Assembly (NCBI GenBank): GCA_030372995.1 | Contig: JAUCPZ010000136.1 | Span: forward strand, 1-41,039 | Length of the DNA stretch: 41,039 bases | Direction of reading: 5' to 3' | Origin: Dehalococcoidia bacterium | GTDB taxonomy: Bacteria; Chloroflexota; Dehalococcoidia; UBA2247; RBG-13-53-26 | In this document: one piece after another, positions 25,629 through 34,544 of the stretch | How the letters are laid out: each line of letters opens with the position of its first letter | Numbering within the stretch: position 1 is the first letter of the stretch | The notes under the pieces: model-generated | The model's input: only the letters and a program-made list of their open reading frames with translations | What the model was told of the DNA's origin: nothing | Database searches by the model: none | Translations under genes and position numbers: made by a program

Positions 25629-25838
25629 ATGGAAAGTCAGCTTGTCCAACTCTGCCGAGATGCTGTATGCCGGTTCCCTTGCGACCATGCCTTCCACGGA
25701 GCCTCTCATCGCTTGAGTGCTCTCGAGAAACGGTTCCGCATGGCGGCGGTCAACTGCGTTGCCGGCCGCTACGTCACTGCCTGCCACTCGGGCTCTCCCA
25801 GTATGGCAAGACTTGGCCTGATGCGCGGCGGCAGTTGA
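25629..25838 (+). CDS. Possible 69-residue Cys/His-containing protein
   Basis: ATG 25629 with AGGA nine bases upstream. The product has Cys at 9, 14, 18, 43 and 52 with interspersed His, ending MARLGLMRGGS. The Cys spacing (CRDAVCRFPCDH...NCVAGRYVTACH) looks like a small metal-binding or regulator-type protein, but I recognise no family and codon evidence is modest. A different plus-strand frame at 25604-25855 overlaps and looks less likely. Confidence 0.35.
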   Translation: MESQLVQLCRDAVCRFPCDHAFHGASHRLSALEKRFRMAAVNCVAGRYVTACHSGSPSMARLGLMRGGS

Positions 25839-25999
25839 ATGTACGGCGGCAGTAGAATAGAATGAGCCTGTGAAGGAGTGGAGGCGGACGCTGGCTAGTC
25901 ATCTCGACCTTGAGAACGTCCCCATTGTCTTCCCCGTTGCTGATCATTCGGACATTGGATGTGTGTGCGGGAACTGTGCCTTCTAGCCTCCATTCTGCC

Positions 26000-26018
26000 A
26001 TTGACCGGCGCGGTCAAT
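26000..26018. promoter_or_regulatory. Perfect palindrome upstream of the GAF-phosphoribosyltransferase gene
   Basis: ATTGACCG-GCG-CGGTCAAT, 8-bp arms and a 3-base centre, 61 bases before the ATG at 26079. Symmetry and position fit an operator for a dimeric repressor; as RNA it would form a hairpin in the leader. Confidence 0.45.
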
Positions 26019-26078
26019 AGCTGACGGAGAAGAGTGTTGTTACCCGGCTAGGCCCGCTTTTCAGGAGGTGCCTCCCAG

Positions 26079-27521
26079 ATGGGCAGACAGGCGATTGTCT
26101 TCACCAAGTCCCTTGGTGAGATGGCCAAGGCACTCAACTCTGATCTGACTCCTGCTGAGAAGCTCGACTTACTTGTTCGCACAGCCAGCCGAGCGCTCGG
26201 AGTGAGGGGTTGCTCCCTGATGCTGCTCGATGCAAGGAGGAAGAAGCTGATTCGCGCTGCTACGCACGGGCTCAGCGAGAGATACTTGAGAGCGGGCGTT
26301 CTTGAGGCCGATAAGAGTCTGCCCGAGATAATGGAAGGGAAGACGGCGGTGGTCACCGACGTAGCGACGGATCCGAGAATCCAGTTTGGCGAGATTGCTA
26401 GGCGGGAGCACATCGCGTCGATAATAGGCGTGCCGGTAACCTACCGGGGGGAGGTAGTCGGCAGCCTGCGGGCCTACAATCGAATACGTCGCGAGTTCAC
26501 GGCTGCGGAAGAAGAATTTCTCATCGCGGTGGCGAACTTGGCAGCCACGGTCCTTGAAGCAAGCGGGGCTTTGCATTTGGCAGAACGGCCCGCAGGTGCG
26601 CGGGCAAAGAACACTTTGGCCAAGCCGGGTTTGCGGTCTCCGGTGAGAGCAGTCACCTTTGCTCATCCCAGCGAGGAAGATTTCGCGCGGCTGCTCGACT
26701 TCTATCAGATCGAGTGGGTTTACGAACCGCGCTCATTCATGCTTCAGTGGGAGGGGGACAAGGTCACCGAGATGTTTACGCCTGACTTCTATCTTCCGGG
26801 ACTTGACCTGTACATTGAGATGACCACCCTGAAGCCGGGTCTGACGAGCGAAAAGAACAGGAAGATACGTCGGTTGCGGGAATTGTACCCTGACATCAAG
26901 ATCAAGCTCCTGGCCCGTCGTGACTACGACCGGCTTCTGGCGAAATACGGACATGGACCCCTCGCCGGCGCCAAGACAGAAGGGGTGGGTCGAATACTCT
27001 TCAGTGCAGATCAGATCCAGATGAGAGTGCGCCAGTTGGCGAAGGAGATATCGCGGGACTATGAGGGGCGCCGCATTCTGCTCGTGGGGGTGTTGCGGGG
27101 TATGCTTTGCTTCATGGCAGACCTCATGCGATACCTCGAAGTCCCGGCAGATGTTGACTTCATGGCCATATCATACTATGGCTCGGGTGATGGTGGAGAG
27201 GCCGTACGCATCACCAAGGACCTGGATGTGAGTCCTAGGGGGCGCCACGTGGTGTTGGTGGAGGATATCGTGGATACTGGCATGACTCTGAGCTTCGTGC
27301 TGGCTCATCTCCAGTCGCGTCACCCTGCCAGCCTGGCTGTTTGTACGCTTCTGGACAAGAGAGTACGGCGGCTGACAGAGGTTCCGCTGGCCTACGTTGG
27401 ATTCGAAGTACCTGACGAGTTCCTGGTGGGATATGGCCTGGACTATCGCGAGGAGTATAGGAACTTGCCGTTCATAGCCCTGGTCAAACAGGAAGTAGGA
27501 AAGCTTGATGTCGACGGGTGA
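26079..27521 (+). CDS. GAF domain / nuclease-fold-like domain / hypoxanthine phosphoribosyltransferase fusion
   Basis: 480 residues in three parts. (1) GAF sensor domain, about 25-160 (ALGVRGCSLMLLD; VPVTYRGEVVGSLRAYN; FLIAVANLAATVLEA). (2) About 195-290: a segment resembling PD-(D/E)XK nucleases, with YEP (Glu216), TPDFYLP (Asp236) and LYIEMTT (Glu247), but without Lys two residues after Glu247, so activity is doubtful. (3) About 305-475: type I phosphoribosyltransferase of the hypoxanthine/guanine class with the PRPP loop VVLVEDIVDTGMTL (391-404), SYYGSG and a C-terminal VGYGLDYREEYRNLPFIA typical of HPRT. The last domain should make IMP/GMP from base and PRPP; the first two suggest ligand-controlled salvage or a stress role. 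ATG 26079 follows AGGAGGT. Monocistronic. Confidence 0.8.
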   Translation: MGRQAIVFTKSLGEMAKALNSDLTPAEKLDLLVRTASRALGVRGCSLMLLDARRKKLIRAATHGLSERYLRAGVLEADKSLPEIMEGKTAVVTDVATDPRIQFGEIARREHIASIIGVPVTYRGEVVGSLRAYNRIRREFTAAEEEFLIAVANLAATVLEASGALHLAERPAGARAKNTLAKPGLRSPVRAVTFAHPSEEDFARLLDFYQIEWVYEPRSFMLQWEGDKVTEMFTPDFYLPGLDLYIEMTTLKPGLTSEKNRKIRRLRELYPDIKIKLLARRDYDRLLAKYGHGPLAGAKTEGVGRILFSADQIQMRVRQLAKEISRDYEGRRILLVGVLRGMLCFMADLMRYLEVPADVDFMAISYYGSGDGGEAVRITKDLDVSPRGRHVVLVEDIVDTGMTLSFVLAHLQSRHPASLAVCTLLDKRVRRLTEVPLAYVGFEVPDEFLVGYGLDYREEYRNLPFIALVKQEVGKLDVDG

Positions 27522-27919
27522 GTAGGGTTACAGGAAAAGACGACCCCAGGTAACCTCCCCAGCCTCCTCGGTGCCTCCGCCTTCCCGATCCCAATCGCCG
27601 CCCGCTCGGTCCTCCTCGGCGGATTCCTGGCCTCTTACAGCTGGTTTGACCACCCAGGGTCAATTCACTCTACCACCCCGCCTGAAGTCTGTCAATGCCA
27701 TCCAGACGAATCAGCGGGAACTGGCGAGAACTGGGCCCGAAGAAATACCCCGTAATGTTCACGCAAGCAACACTTTTTCTCTGAATTTCGACCTCCCTAA
27801 GGTCGGTTGCGGTCTCGATATGGCTCTTGTCAGATTGGTGCGTCGACCTATCAGTCAGAATCGATGCGAGTCACTTCGGCTCAAACCAAGGCACTGATAC
27901 GCTGAGGGACTCCAGCCGG
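27522..27919. other. Intergenic region between the fusion gene and the ABM protein gene
   Basis: 398 bases between two convergent genes. A 108-codon plus-strand frame (27571-27897) has no ribosome-binding site and Pro/Ser/Arg-rich composition, and is rejected. I see no strong terminator hairpin or other feature. Confidence 0.4.
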
Positions 27920-28315
27920 TCAGCCGCTTCTGGCCGTAGGCGGCCGCCTGCGCCTTCGTGTTGAAGCTTCCGGACCAGAAGAGGGCGCCTTGTGCCAGCG
28001 CTCCGCCTCGTTCTCAGACCAACAAGCCCTCCACACGAAGGAGAAGACCGAGACCTTGGCCGGGGCTTTCGCGATACGTGCTATTCTGTCCTCAATTTCG
28101 CGGCGCTCGGGGCTGGCCTCCCAGGCCTTCCACTGGCTGACGTCGAGCCATGTACTCAAGACGACCCACAGTGAGGGATCTTGAAGGGACCGGAGAGTCT
28201 CTCCTGAGACGTAGCCGGGTTGTGCCATGGCACGGCTGCGCAGTTCCACCAGCAAATCTTCCAGTTCCGCCTCTTTGCCTTTCTGAAAATGTCTCTCGAT
28301 GACCACACGCACCAT
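27920..28315 (-). CDS. Antibiotic biosynthesis monooxygenase (ABM) domain protein
   Basis: 131 residues. Residues 1-95 are a ferredoxin-like ABM/DUF fold: VRVVIERHFQKGKEAELEDLLVELRSRA, GYVSGETLRSL, WVVLSTWLDVSQWKAWEASPERREIEDRI, ending KVSVFSF. Such proteins are small dimeric oxygenases or heme- and quinone-handling enzymes, often misnamed. Start ATG 28315 follows GAGGGAGG. The last 36 residues are Arg/Pro/Ser-rich and unlike the family, which normally ends near residue 95-100; the stop may have been lost and the frame extended into intergenic sequence, or a frameshift lies near 28030. The substrate is unknown. Confidence 0.75.
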   Translation of the reverse strand: MVRVVIERHFQKGKEAELEDLLVELRSRAMAQPGYVSGETLRSLQDPSLWVVLSTWLDVSQWKAWEASPERREIEDRIARIAKAPAKVSVFSFVWRACWSENEAERWHKAPSSGPEASTRRRRRPPTARSG

Positions 28316-28969
28316 CGTTGCCCTCCCTCTGAATCGTCAAAGTGAAGCTGGTCCTGCAGGCAATCTCAGGCAGTCTGACGACTCCAGAACCGGATCGGAG
28401 CGGGCCTGTCCTCAAAGAAGACGTCCCGAACGACCGATTGTCTACCATGGAATGTCAGCCAGTGTCAACCGGTCAGGGACCATCATCCTCGCCCTTGGCA
28501 TAAGTGGGTCAAGCACGGCTGCCCAATGATTGCCCGTGTGCCGTGGCCTTCTGCAGGCGCGAGTAGGCTGGTAGTCGGCAACCGCCACCGGCCAAGTATC
28601 AGGCCAACCTGGAGCGCGGAGTTCCTGGCTCCGCAACCCCCCGGGGAATGGGCGACAAACCCGAAAGGTCACCAAGAGGTAGCCTATTGGGTCACTATTT
28701 CTAGCCTTCAGTATCTTGTGGAGAGGACAGTGTAGTGTGAGAATTGGAACCGGTGCCCTTGGTGGCACAAACGCATCACAGTTGCGGAGAGTTAGATACC
28801 AAATGCTCTTCTTTCCCCCGGTGATAGGTTGGGTGTGCGCGTGTCCGTCAAGCTCCGGGGTTGTGCAGAGTGGTGGGGCGCGTGCGTGCGGTCTTCCCCG
28901 CATCAATCCCAGGCCGTTTCCCTCTGCACCGATTCTTAACTCCATGGCAACGTTTCACAGGAGGGTGCT
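28316..28969. other. Intergenic region upstream of the giant sensor gene
   Basis: 654 bases between divergent genes. Minus-strand frame 28442-28945 (167 codons) has no ribosome-binding site, is rich in Pro/Arg/His and looks like a shadow. A short segment near 28650-28690 has fragments similar to c-di-GMP-I riboswitch motifs, but the required pairing is not there. No tRNA or clear promoter seen. Confidence 0.4.
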
Positions 28970-31900
28970 GTGCCTGGAAACACAGTGAGTGAGAGTTCCG
29001 TGCATACGACAGACGACGTGCGGACCCCAATGCCAAGCCCATATTATGGGCAGGATCAGGTGAAAGCGTTGCAGAATGACCGCAAGTCAGGCATAGACTT
29101 CCTCGGAGACATCCCGTGGGGTACGCATGTCTGCCAGTTCTACGAGACGAAACAAGACCTGATCGACCTCGCCATCCCTTACTTGAAGGCCGGACTGGAA
29201 AGCAACGAGTTCTGTCTGTGGGTTACGTCTGATCCCCTCGATCCTCAAGCAGCGTTCGAGGCGATGATGGCCGAATGGCCGGGCTGCGAGGAATATGTGG
29301 AGAGGGGGCAGATGAGGTTTCTCAGCCACAACCAGTGGTACTACCGCGAAGGCCCCTTCGATCCAAGGCGGATGGTGGAATCCTGGCTTGACATTGTCGG
29401 CAGGGCGCTAAAGAACGAATACGAGGGAATGAGGGTATCCAGCAACATGAGCTGGATCGAGAAGAGCCAATGGCGCATGCTCTCGGAGTTTGAAGAGAAT
29501 CTGGACAGAGTGGAGGGTACGCACCCGCTGTTGACCATGTGCTGCTACCACCTCGGAATGTGCGGGCCAGCGGAAGTCGTTGACATAATGAAGAATCATG
29601 GCACTGCCATACTCAGGCAAGATGGCAAGTGGCAGGTTCTGTTCCCTCCAACCAAGGTGGTGGTCAAGGAAGTGGTCAGGCCGGTCCAGGAACCGGTTGT
29701 GAAGGTCGCTGGCAAGGAGGCCGGGGAGTCTGAAGAACAGATGCAGGCCATCTTCGATGGCGTCAGAGACGCTATCGTGATCCTCGACATGGCGGGCAAG
29801 ATTGTCCGAGTTAACAACAGAGTGACCGAGATCCTGGGTCACGGTGGGGCGGACCTGGTGGGAAAACAGTTCGCGCTTCTCAGAATGTTCCCCCCGAGCC
29901 GCGCGGCAGAGATGTTCTCCGCTCAGGCCAGGACGCTGGCGGGCCACGATGTGCCTCCCTTTGAGATCGAGGCGATCGCTGACTCCGGCCGCAAGCTCGA
30001 TGTTGAAGTGCGCATGTCTCCGATGAAGCGGGAATCGAAGGTGGCAGGCGCCATAGTGGTCATAAGGGATATCACCAAGCGTCGTCAGGCCGAAGAGAAG
30101 CTCCGGGCGGCGCAAGAACGCAATCAGCTCGTCGTTCAGAACGCCAATGAAGGCATAATGGTGATCCAGGATGGCCTGGTGAAGTTTGCCAATCCCAAGA
30201 TGATAGAGATGGTGGGCTACTCTGAAGACGAAATCCTGCTGAGACCGGTAACAGATCTGGTCCATCCTGATGACCGGCGCGCAGTGGTGGCCGGCCAGTT
30301 CAAGAGGCTGAGGGGTGAGGAGGTCGCCCATGTCCAGGATCTGAGGATCGTGGACAAGGAAGGTGTCACGAAATGGGCGGAATTCAATGCAGTCCTCTTT
30401 GCCTGGGATGGGAAGCCCGCTGATCTCTACTTTGTCAATGACATCACCCAGCGCAAGCAGGCTCAGGAGGCCTTGGCCCAGAGAGAGCGAGATTACAAGC
30501 AGTTGTTCGAGAGCACTTTGGATGGACTGGAAGTAGTAGACCGTGAGACAGGGAAGATCGTGCTCGCCAACCCCGTATGTGCCAAGATATTCGGATTCTC
30601 CTCGCCGTCGGACATGGTGGGAACGGATCCATTGGACTGTATTCCGGAGGATGCCCGCGGAAGAGTCCTTGCCATATTCGCGGAATCCATGCAAAGGGAT
30701 GACATACACAGGGTTGAAGAACTCAAGGCACAGGCCAGAGATGGCCGCGAGGTTTGGATCAGCGCCGTAGGTGTGAAGACCGAATTCCAGGGCCGGCCCG
30801 CGACGCTTGTATCTGTCAGAGACATCACCGACCGAAAGCGCGCTGAGGAGCAGCTTAGCAGCTCGCGCGCCGACCTCCAGGTGGTCTTTGACGGGGTCAT
30901 GGACGGCATAATCCTCTTTGATGAAACCGGCAAAGTCGTACGGGTAAACAAGAGGGTACTGGATGTCTCAGGATTGGCCGAAGAAGAGATCGTGGGGCGT
31001 CACTTTGATGACCTGAGGATACTCACGGCAGATGGCGGTGCAGCGGCGGAGGTGGCGGTGAACCAGTTGCTTGCTGGAAAGGACGTGGGGCCTTTTGAGC
31101 TGGAAGTCCGCACAAAGGCGGACAAGGTAATCAATTTGGAGGCCCGTATCACAATGTTGCAGCGGGGTGACAAGAATGTAGGAGCCATAGCGGTCCTGCG
31201 GGACGTCTCCTACCGCAAGCAAGCTGAAGATACGCTGCGCCGACAGGAGCGCTATTACAAAGCGCTGATCGAGTCCACCTCGGATGCTATTGCGGTGGTC
31301 GACCGGAATGGAAAGCCAAAGTATTTGAGTCCGAGCTGTGAGCGCATGTTGGGATACAGCATGCAAGAGGTGGAAGACAGGAGCGCTGAGTCGATATCCG
31401 AATACGTACACCCGGATGACGCCGCAAGGATGAGGGAGCGCCTGACGCGGCTGCTGCAGAGCGAAGGTGCCTCCGGCCAGGATGAGTTGAGGGTACGCCA
31501 CAAGAACGGCGAGTGGCGCACCGTGGAAGCGACCAGCACCAACTTGCTTCATGATCCGAGCGTTGAGGGTATAGTTGTCAACCTCCGCGATATCACTGAG
31601 CATCAACAGGCGGAAGCCGCTCTGAAAGAAAGCGAGAAGCGGTACCGGCTGCTGGCGGAGAACGCGTCCGATGTGATCTGGATAATGAATATGGACTTGC
31701 AGTTCACCTACGTCAGTCCTTCGGTAGTCGGTCTGCGCGGGTACACGCCGGAGGAGACCGTGTCCCAGAGTCTGAAGGAGTTGCTGACTCCTGCGTCGCT
31801 TGAAGAGGTGATGAAAGCCTGGGCCGAGGAGAAGGCAATAGAAGAGAAAGGGTTCAAAGACCTGCACCGGTCGCGCGTGCTGCAGCTTGAGATGAACTGC

Positions 31901-33814
31901 AAGAATGGGTCTACGGTCTGGACGGAGGTCAAGGCCAGCTTCCTGCGCGATTCCAGCGGAAATGCCATTGGCATACTGGGCGTGGCCAGGGACATAACCG
32001 AGCGTAAGCAGGCGCAGAAGTCCCTTGAAGAGAGCGAGAAGCGCTATCGGCTGCTGGCTGAGAACGTGTCGGACATCATCTGGACCATGGATAAGGACAT
32101 GCGTCTCACTTATATCAGCCCGTCAGTGACCCGCGTGAGAGGGTACAGCGTTGAGGAGGCCATGGCAGCGCCGGTCGAGGAGGCGTTCACTCCTGAGTCG
32201 GCGTTGATAGCCAAGAAGAGCATCAAGGATCTGTACAAGGCCAATAAGGGCCAGGCGGGCAACGGAGGGCGCCGTACTTCAACCGTCGAATTGGAGATGA
32301 AGCGCAAGGATGGCTCGACCATCTGGACAGAGACGAGCCTGTCGATTGTCATCGGGACGAATGGATCCCCCGTTGGGTGGATAGGTGTCACGCGGGATAT
32401 CACCGAACGCCGCAAGGCCGAGAAAGCTTTGCAGGAGAGCGAGAGACGGTACCGCCTGCTGGCGGAAAACGTGCTGGATGTCATCTGGGTCACCGACATA
32501 AACCTGCGGCCGACGTACATGAGCCCGTCCGTCGAGAAGATGCTTGGCTACACGGTGGAAGAGGCCAAGTCGTCCACCATGGAGAGGATGCTGACGCGCG
32601 AGTCGGCGCAGCAGGCTACGGAACTCATGGCCAAGACCCTTTCAATTATTAGGCAGGACCCGAAGAAGGTGCTCAAGCCAGGGAATGTTGAACTGGAACT
32701 GAAACGCAAGGACGGCTCCACCATATGGGCGGACACCACTGTAACGGTAGTGCGCGACGAGAATGGCAAGCCAGTCGAGCTTATGGGTGTCCTGCACGAC
32801 ATCACGGAGCGGAAGAAGTCAGAGAAAGCGGTTGCCGAGAGCGAAGGGCGATTCCGCAGCCTCATTGAGACCACCAGCGACTGGGTCTGGGAAGTGAACG
32901 AGAAGCTGGTATACACTTATGTGAGCCGCAGGATTCATGACATATTGGGATACGAACCTGAGGAAGTCATTGGCAGGGCGCCCGTCGACCTCATGCCTCT
33001 GAAGGAAGCCAACCGCGTAGCCAGGGTGTTTGATACTGCACTTCGCGAGAAGAAACCCTTCGCCTTTGTGGAAAACGTCTGTCTCCACAAAGACGGTCAC
33101 AAGGTCGTCCTGGAAACGAGTGGCGTGCCGTTCTTCGATGCGAATGGGAACGTGCTTGGTTTCCGCGGGATCGATAGAGACGTTACGGAGAGAAAGAGGG
33201 CAGAGGAGGAGGCGCAGGAGAGCTTCAGGAAGCTTCAGAGGACCGTTGAAGGCACCATCCAGGCCATCGCGCTGACGGTCGAAACCAGGGATCCCTACAC
33301 CGCCGGGCATCAGCGGCGGGTTACGAAGCTGGCCTATGCCATCGCCAGAGAGATGGGATTGCCGAACAATCAGATACAGAGGGTCAGGATTGCCGGTCTC
33401 CTGCATGACCTGGGGAAGATCTTTATTCCCACGGAGATACTCAGCAAACCAGGACAGTTGACAGAGGTGGAGTTTGCCATCATCAAGAGCCATCCGCAAG
33501 CCGGCCACGAGATATTGAAGAACATTGAGTTCCCGTATCCCATAGCGGACGTTGTGTTGCAGCACCACGAGAGAATGGACGGGTCGGGCTACCCCGCTGG
33601 GCTGAAGGGCGATGAAATAGTGATGGAGGCGAGAATACTGGCAGTGGCGGATGTGGCTGAGGCGATGTCTTCTCACCGTCCCTACCGGCCGGCTCTTGGT
33701 CTGGACAAGGCCTTGAAGGAGATAGTGAACAACAAAGGCACGCTTTACGATGCCCAGGTGGTTGAGGCGTGCATGAGGGTATTCAGCAGCGGCGCCTTCA
33801 AGTTTGATGACTAG
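28970..33814 (+). CDS. MEDS / nine-PAS / HD-GYP multidomain sensor, probable c-di-GMP phosphodiesterase
   Basis: 1614 residues, GTG start with AGGAGG five bases upstream. N-terminal MEDS (DcmR-type) sensory domain about 43-215 (GDIPWGTHVCQFYE). Then nine PAS domains starting near 253, 380, 503, 631, 758, 888, 1022, 1157 and 1287, most closed by the PAC-type IT(D/E)RK(R/Q)AE linker. PAS 6-8 share SE(K/R)RYRLLAEN starts and look like recent tandem copies. The C-terminal HD-GYP domain, about 1420-1607, has ETRDPYTAGHQRRV, the metal motif LLHDLGKI, QHHERMDGSGYP and VADVAEAM, so the phosphodiesterase residues are kept. No membrane segment is evident, so cytoplasmic sensing is likely. Long minus-strand frames inside this gene (e.g. 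29408-30709, 32819-33823) are shadows. Confidence 0.93.
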   Translation: MPGNTVSESSVHTTDDVRTPMPSPYYGQDQVKALQNDRKSGIDFLGDIPWGTHVCQFYETKQDLIDLAIPYLKAGLESNEFCLWVTSDPLDPQAAFEAMMAEWPGCEEYVERGQMRFLSHNQWYYREGPFDPRRMVESWLDIVGRALKNEYEGMRVSSNMSWIEKSQWRMLSEFEENLDRVEGTHPLLTMCCYHLGMCGPAEVVDIMKNHGTAILRQDGKWQVLFPPTKVVVKEVVRPVQEPVVKVAGKEAGESEEQMQAIFDGVRDAIVILDMAGKIVRVNNRVTEILGHGGADLVGKQFALLRMFPPSRAAEMFSAQARTLAGHDVPPFEIEAIADSGRKLDVEVRMSPMKRESKVAGAIVVIRDITKRRQAEEKLRAAQERNQLVVQNANEGIMVIQDGLVKFANPKMIEMVGYSEDEILLRPVTDLVHPDDRRAVVAGQFKRLRGEEVAHVQDLRIVDKEGVTKWAEFNAVLFAWDGKPADLYFVNDITQRKQAQEALAQRERDYKQLFESTLDGLEVVDRETGKIVLANPVCAKIFGFSSPSDMVGTDPLDCIPEDARGRVLAIFAESMQRDDIHRVEELKAQARDGREVWISAVGVKTEFQGRPATLVSVRDITDRKRAEEQLSSSRADLQVVFDGVMDGIILFDETGKVVRVNKRVLDVSGLAEEEIVGRHFDDLRILTADGGAAAEVAVNQLLAGKDVGPFELEVRTKADKVINLEARITMLQRGDKNVGAIAVLRDVSYRKQAEDTLRRQERYYKALIESTSDAIAVVDRNGKPKYLSPSCERMLGYSMQEVEDRSAESISEYVHPDDAARMRERLTRLLQSEGASGQDELRVRHKNGEWRTVEATSTNLLHDPSVEGIVVNLRDITEHQQAEAALKESEKRYRLLAENASDVIWIMNMDLQFTYVSPSVVGLRGYTPEETVSQSLKELLTPASLEEVMKAWAEEKAIEEKGFKDLHRSRVLQLEMNCKNGSTVWTEVKASFLRDSSGNAIGILGVARDITERKQAQKSLEESEKRYRLLAENVSDIIWTMDKDMRLTYISPSVTRVRGYSVEEAMAAPVEEAFTPESALIAKKSIKDLYKANKGQAGNGGRRTSTVELEMKRKDGSTIWTETSLSIVIGTNGSPVGWIGVTRDITERRKAEKALQESERRYRLLAENVLDVIWVTDINLRPTYMSPSVEKMLGYTVEEAKSSTMERMLTRESAQQATELMAKTLSIIRQDPKKVLKPGNVELELKRKDGSTIWADTTVTVVRDENGKPVELMGVLHDITERKKSEKAVAESEGRFRSLIETTSDWVWEVNEKLVYTYVSRRIHDILGYEPEEVIGRAPVDLMPLKEANRVARVFDTALREKKPFAFVENVCLHKDGHKVVLETSGVPFFDANGNVLGFRGIDRDVTERKRAEEEAQESFRKLQRTVEGTIQAIALTVETRDPYTAGHQRRVTKLAYAIAREMGLPNNQIQRVRIAGLLHDLGKIFIPTEILSKPGQLTEVEFAIIKSHPQAGHEILKNIEFPYPIADVVLQHHERMDGSGYPAGLKGDEIVMEARILAVADVAEAMSSHRPYRPALGLDKALKEIVNNKGTLYDAQVVEACMRVFSSGAFKFDD

Positions 33815-33890
33815 TCTCAGCAAGGGTGGGGACGCCGGGACTCTGGGATCTCTCGCAGCGAGTGCATGGCTGCCCCTCCCATTCCTCCTA

Positions 33891-33919
33891 TTGACACCTC
33901 AAGTGGCATATCCCATGAT
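33891..33919 (+). promoter_or_regulatory. Probable promoter of the zinc-ribbon membrane protein genes
   Basis: TTGACA, 17 bases, CATGAT. The leader to the TTG at 34017 is about 90 bases and can form two small hairpins (ACCAT/ATGGT and CATCA/TGATG) before the ribosome-binding site. Confidence 0.45.
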
Positions 33920-34016
33920 ATTACAATCTGAATCCTTGGCCAGAGGCGGGATTCCCATCAGGGAACCATCTGAATGGTCTCATCACATTGGCTGATGAGG
34001 AGAGGAGGTAACGAGA

Positions 34017-34520
34017 TTGAAATGTAGCAAGTGCGGCGCAGAGGTTCCAGAGGGCAGCGGGTTCTGCGGTTCATGCGGATCCCCGGTCGGCGGAGCGAAG
34101 AGCGAGACCCAGTTCTCACAGTGGTGGACTTCAACATCGGCTTTGATTGCGCGCGACCCCGCGGTCATTCTTGTCGGGCTGGGCGCGGTTCTCCTCTGTC
34201 TGGGAACGTTCTTGTCTTGGATAGACATGGGCAGGTTTGAGGATACCCTCGGCCTGCAGATGGCGGCTGGGCCGGTGGTTCTGGCATTGGGGGCTATGCT
34301 GGTGCTGTGTCTGGTACTCGCCCGGGGCGGCACGCCCGGAGCGTGGAGCATTGTGATCCTGGTGTTGAGTGCGGTTTGCCTGGTGCTGATCTTTCAGACG
34401 ATGGTCTTCCTCAGCGATCATGAGCGTGACGTGGGCGCTGGGCTCTATGTATCCATGGTAGGCGGCCTCGCCGCAGCGATCGGCGGGTTGCTCGAGACCA
34501 TGCGCATCCTTAAGAAGTAG
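34017..34520 (+). CDS. Zinc-ribbon membrane protein, four predicted TM segments
   Basis: 167 residues from TTG 34017 (GAGGAGGT upstream). Starts with a zinc ribbon (KCSKCGAEVPEGSGFCGSCGSPV, Cys at 3, 6, 17, 20), then four hydrophobic segments at about 49-67, 83-103, 109-130 and 142-158. The ribbon would be cytoplasmic. Followed after 24 bases by another zinc-ribbon membrane gene, so the two are probably co-transcribed. No named family recognised. Confidence 0.75.
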   Translation: MKCSKCGAEVPEGSGFCGSCGSPVGGAKSETQFSQWWTSTSALIARDPAVILVGLGAVLLCLGTFLSWIDMGRFEDTLGLQMAAGPVVLALGAMLVLCLVLARGGTPGAWSIVILVLSAVCLVLIFQTMVFLSDHERDVGAGLYVSMVGGLAAAIGGLLETMRILKK

Positions 34521-34544
34521 AGATTGCTCTGAGAAGGAGGCAAG

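Larger units (their letters stand above)
25396..26078. other. Region with at most one small gene, upstream of the GAF-phosphoribosyltransferase fusion
   Basis: 683 bases. It contains the doubtful 69-codon frame at 25629-25838 and the palindrome at 26000-26018. The rest shows no open frame of coding quality, no tRNA and no terminator I can support. Confidence 0.4.

Noticed and set aside
27571..27897. 108-codon plus-strand frame
   Set aside because: No ribosome-binding site, low-complexity composition, no homology that I recognise.
28640..28700. Fragments resembling the c-di-GMP-I (GEMM) riboswitch (CAAACC, CGAAAGGT, GGTAGCC) upstream of an HD-GYP gene
   Set aside because: The conserved GGGACGCAAAGCC part and the pairing between segments are missing, and the element lies about 270 bases from the gene.
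28442..28945. 167-codon minus-strand frame upstream of the giant sensor
   Set aside because: Pro/Arg/His-rich, no ribosome-binding site, no domain; likely chance in GC-rich DNA.
29408..30709. 433-codon open frame on the minus strand inside the giant sensor gene
   Set aside because: It mirrors the codon pattern of the plus-strand gene, has no ribosome-binding site and no domain. The same applies to 32819-33823 and 30968-31867.
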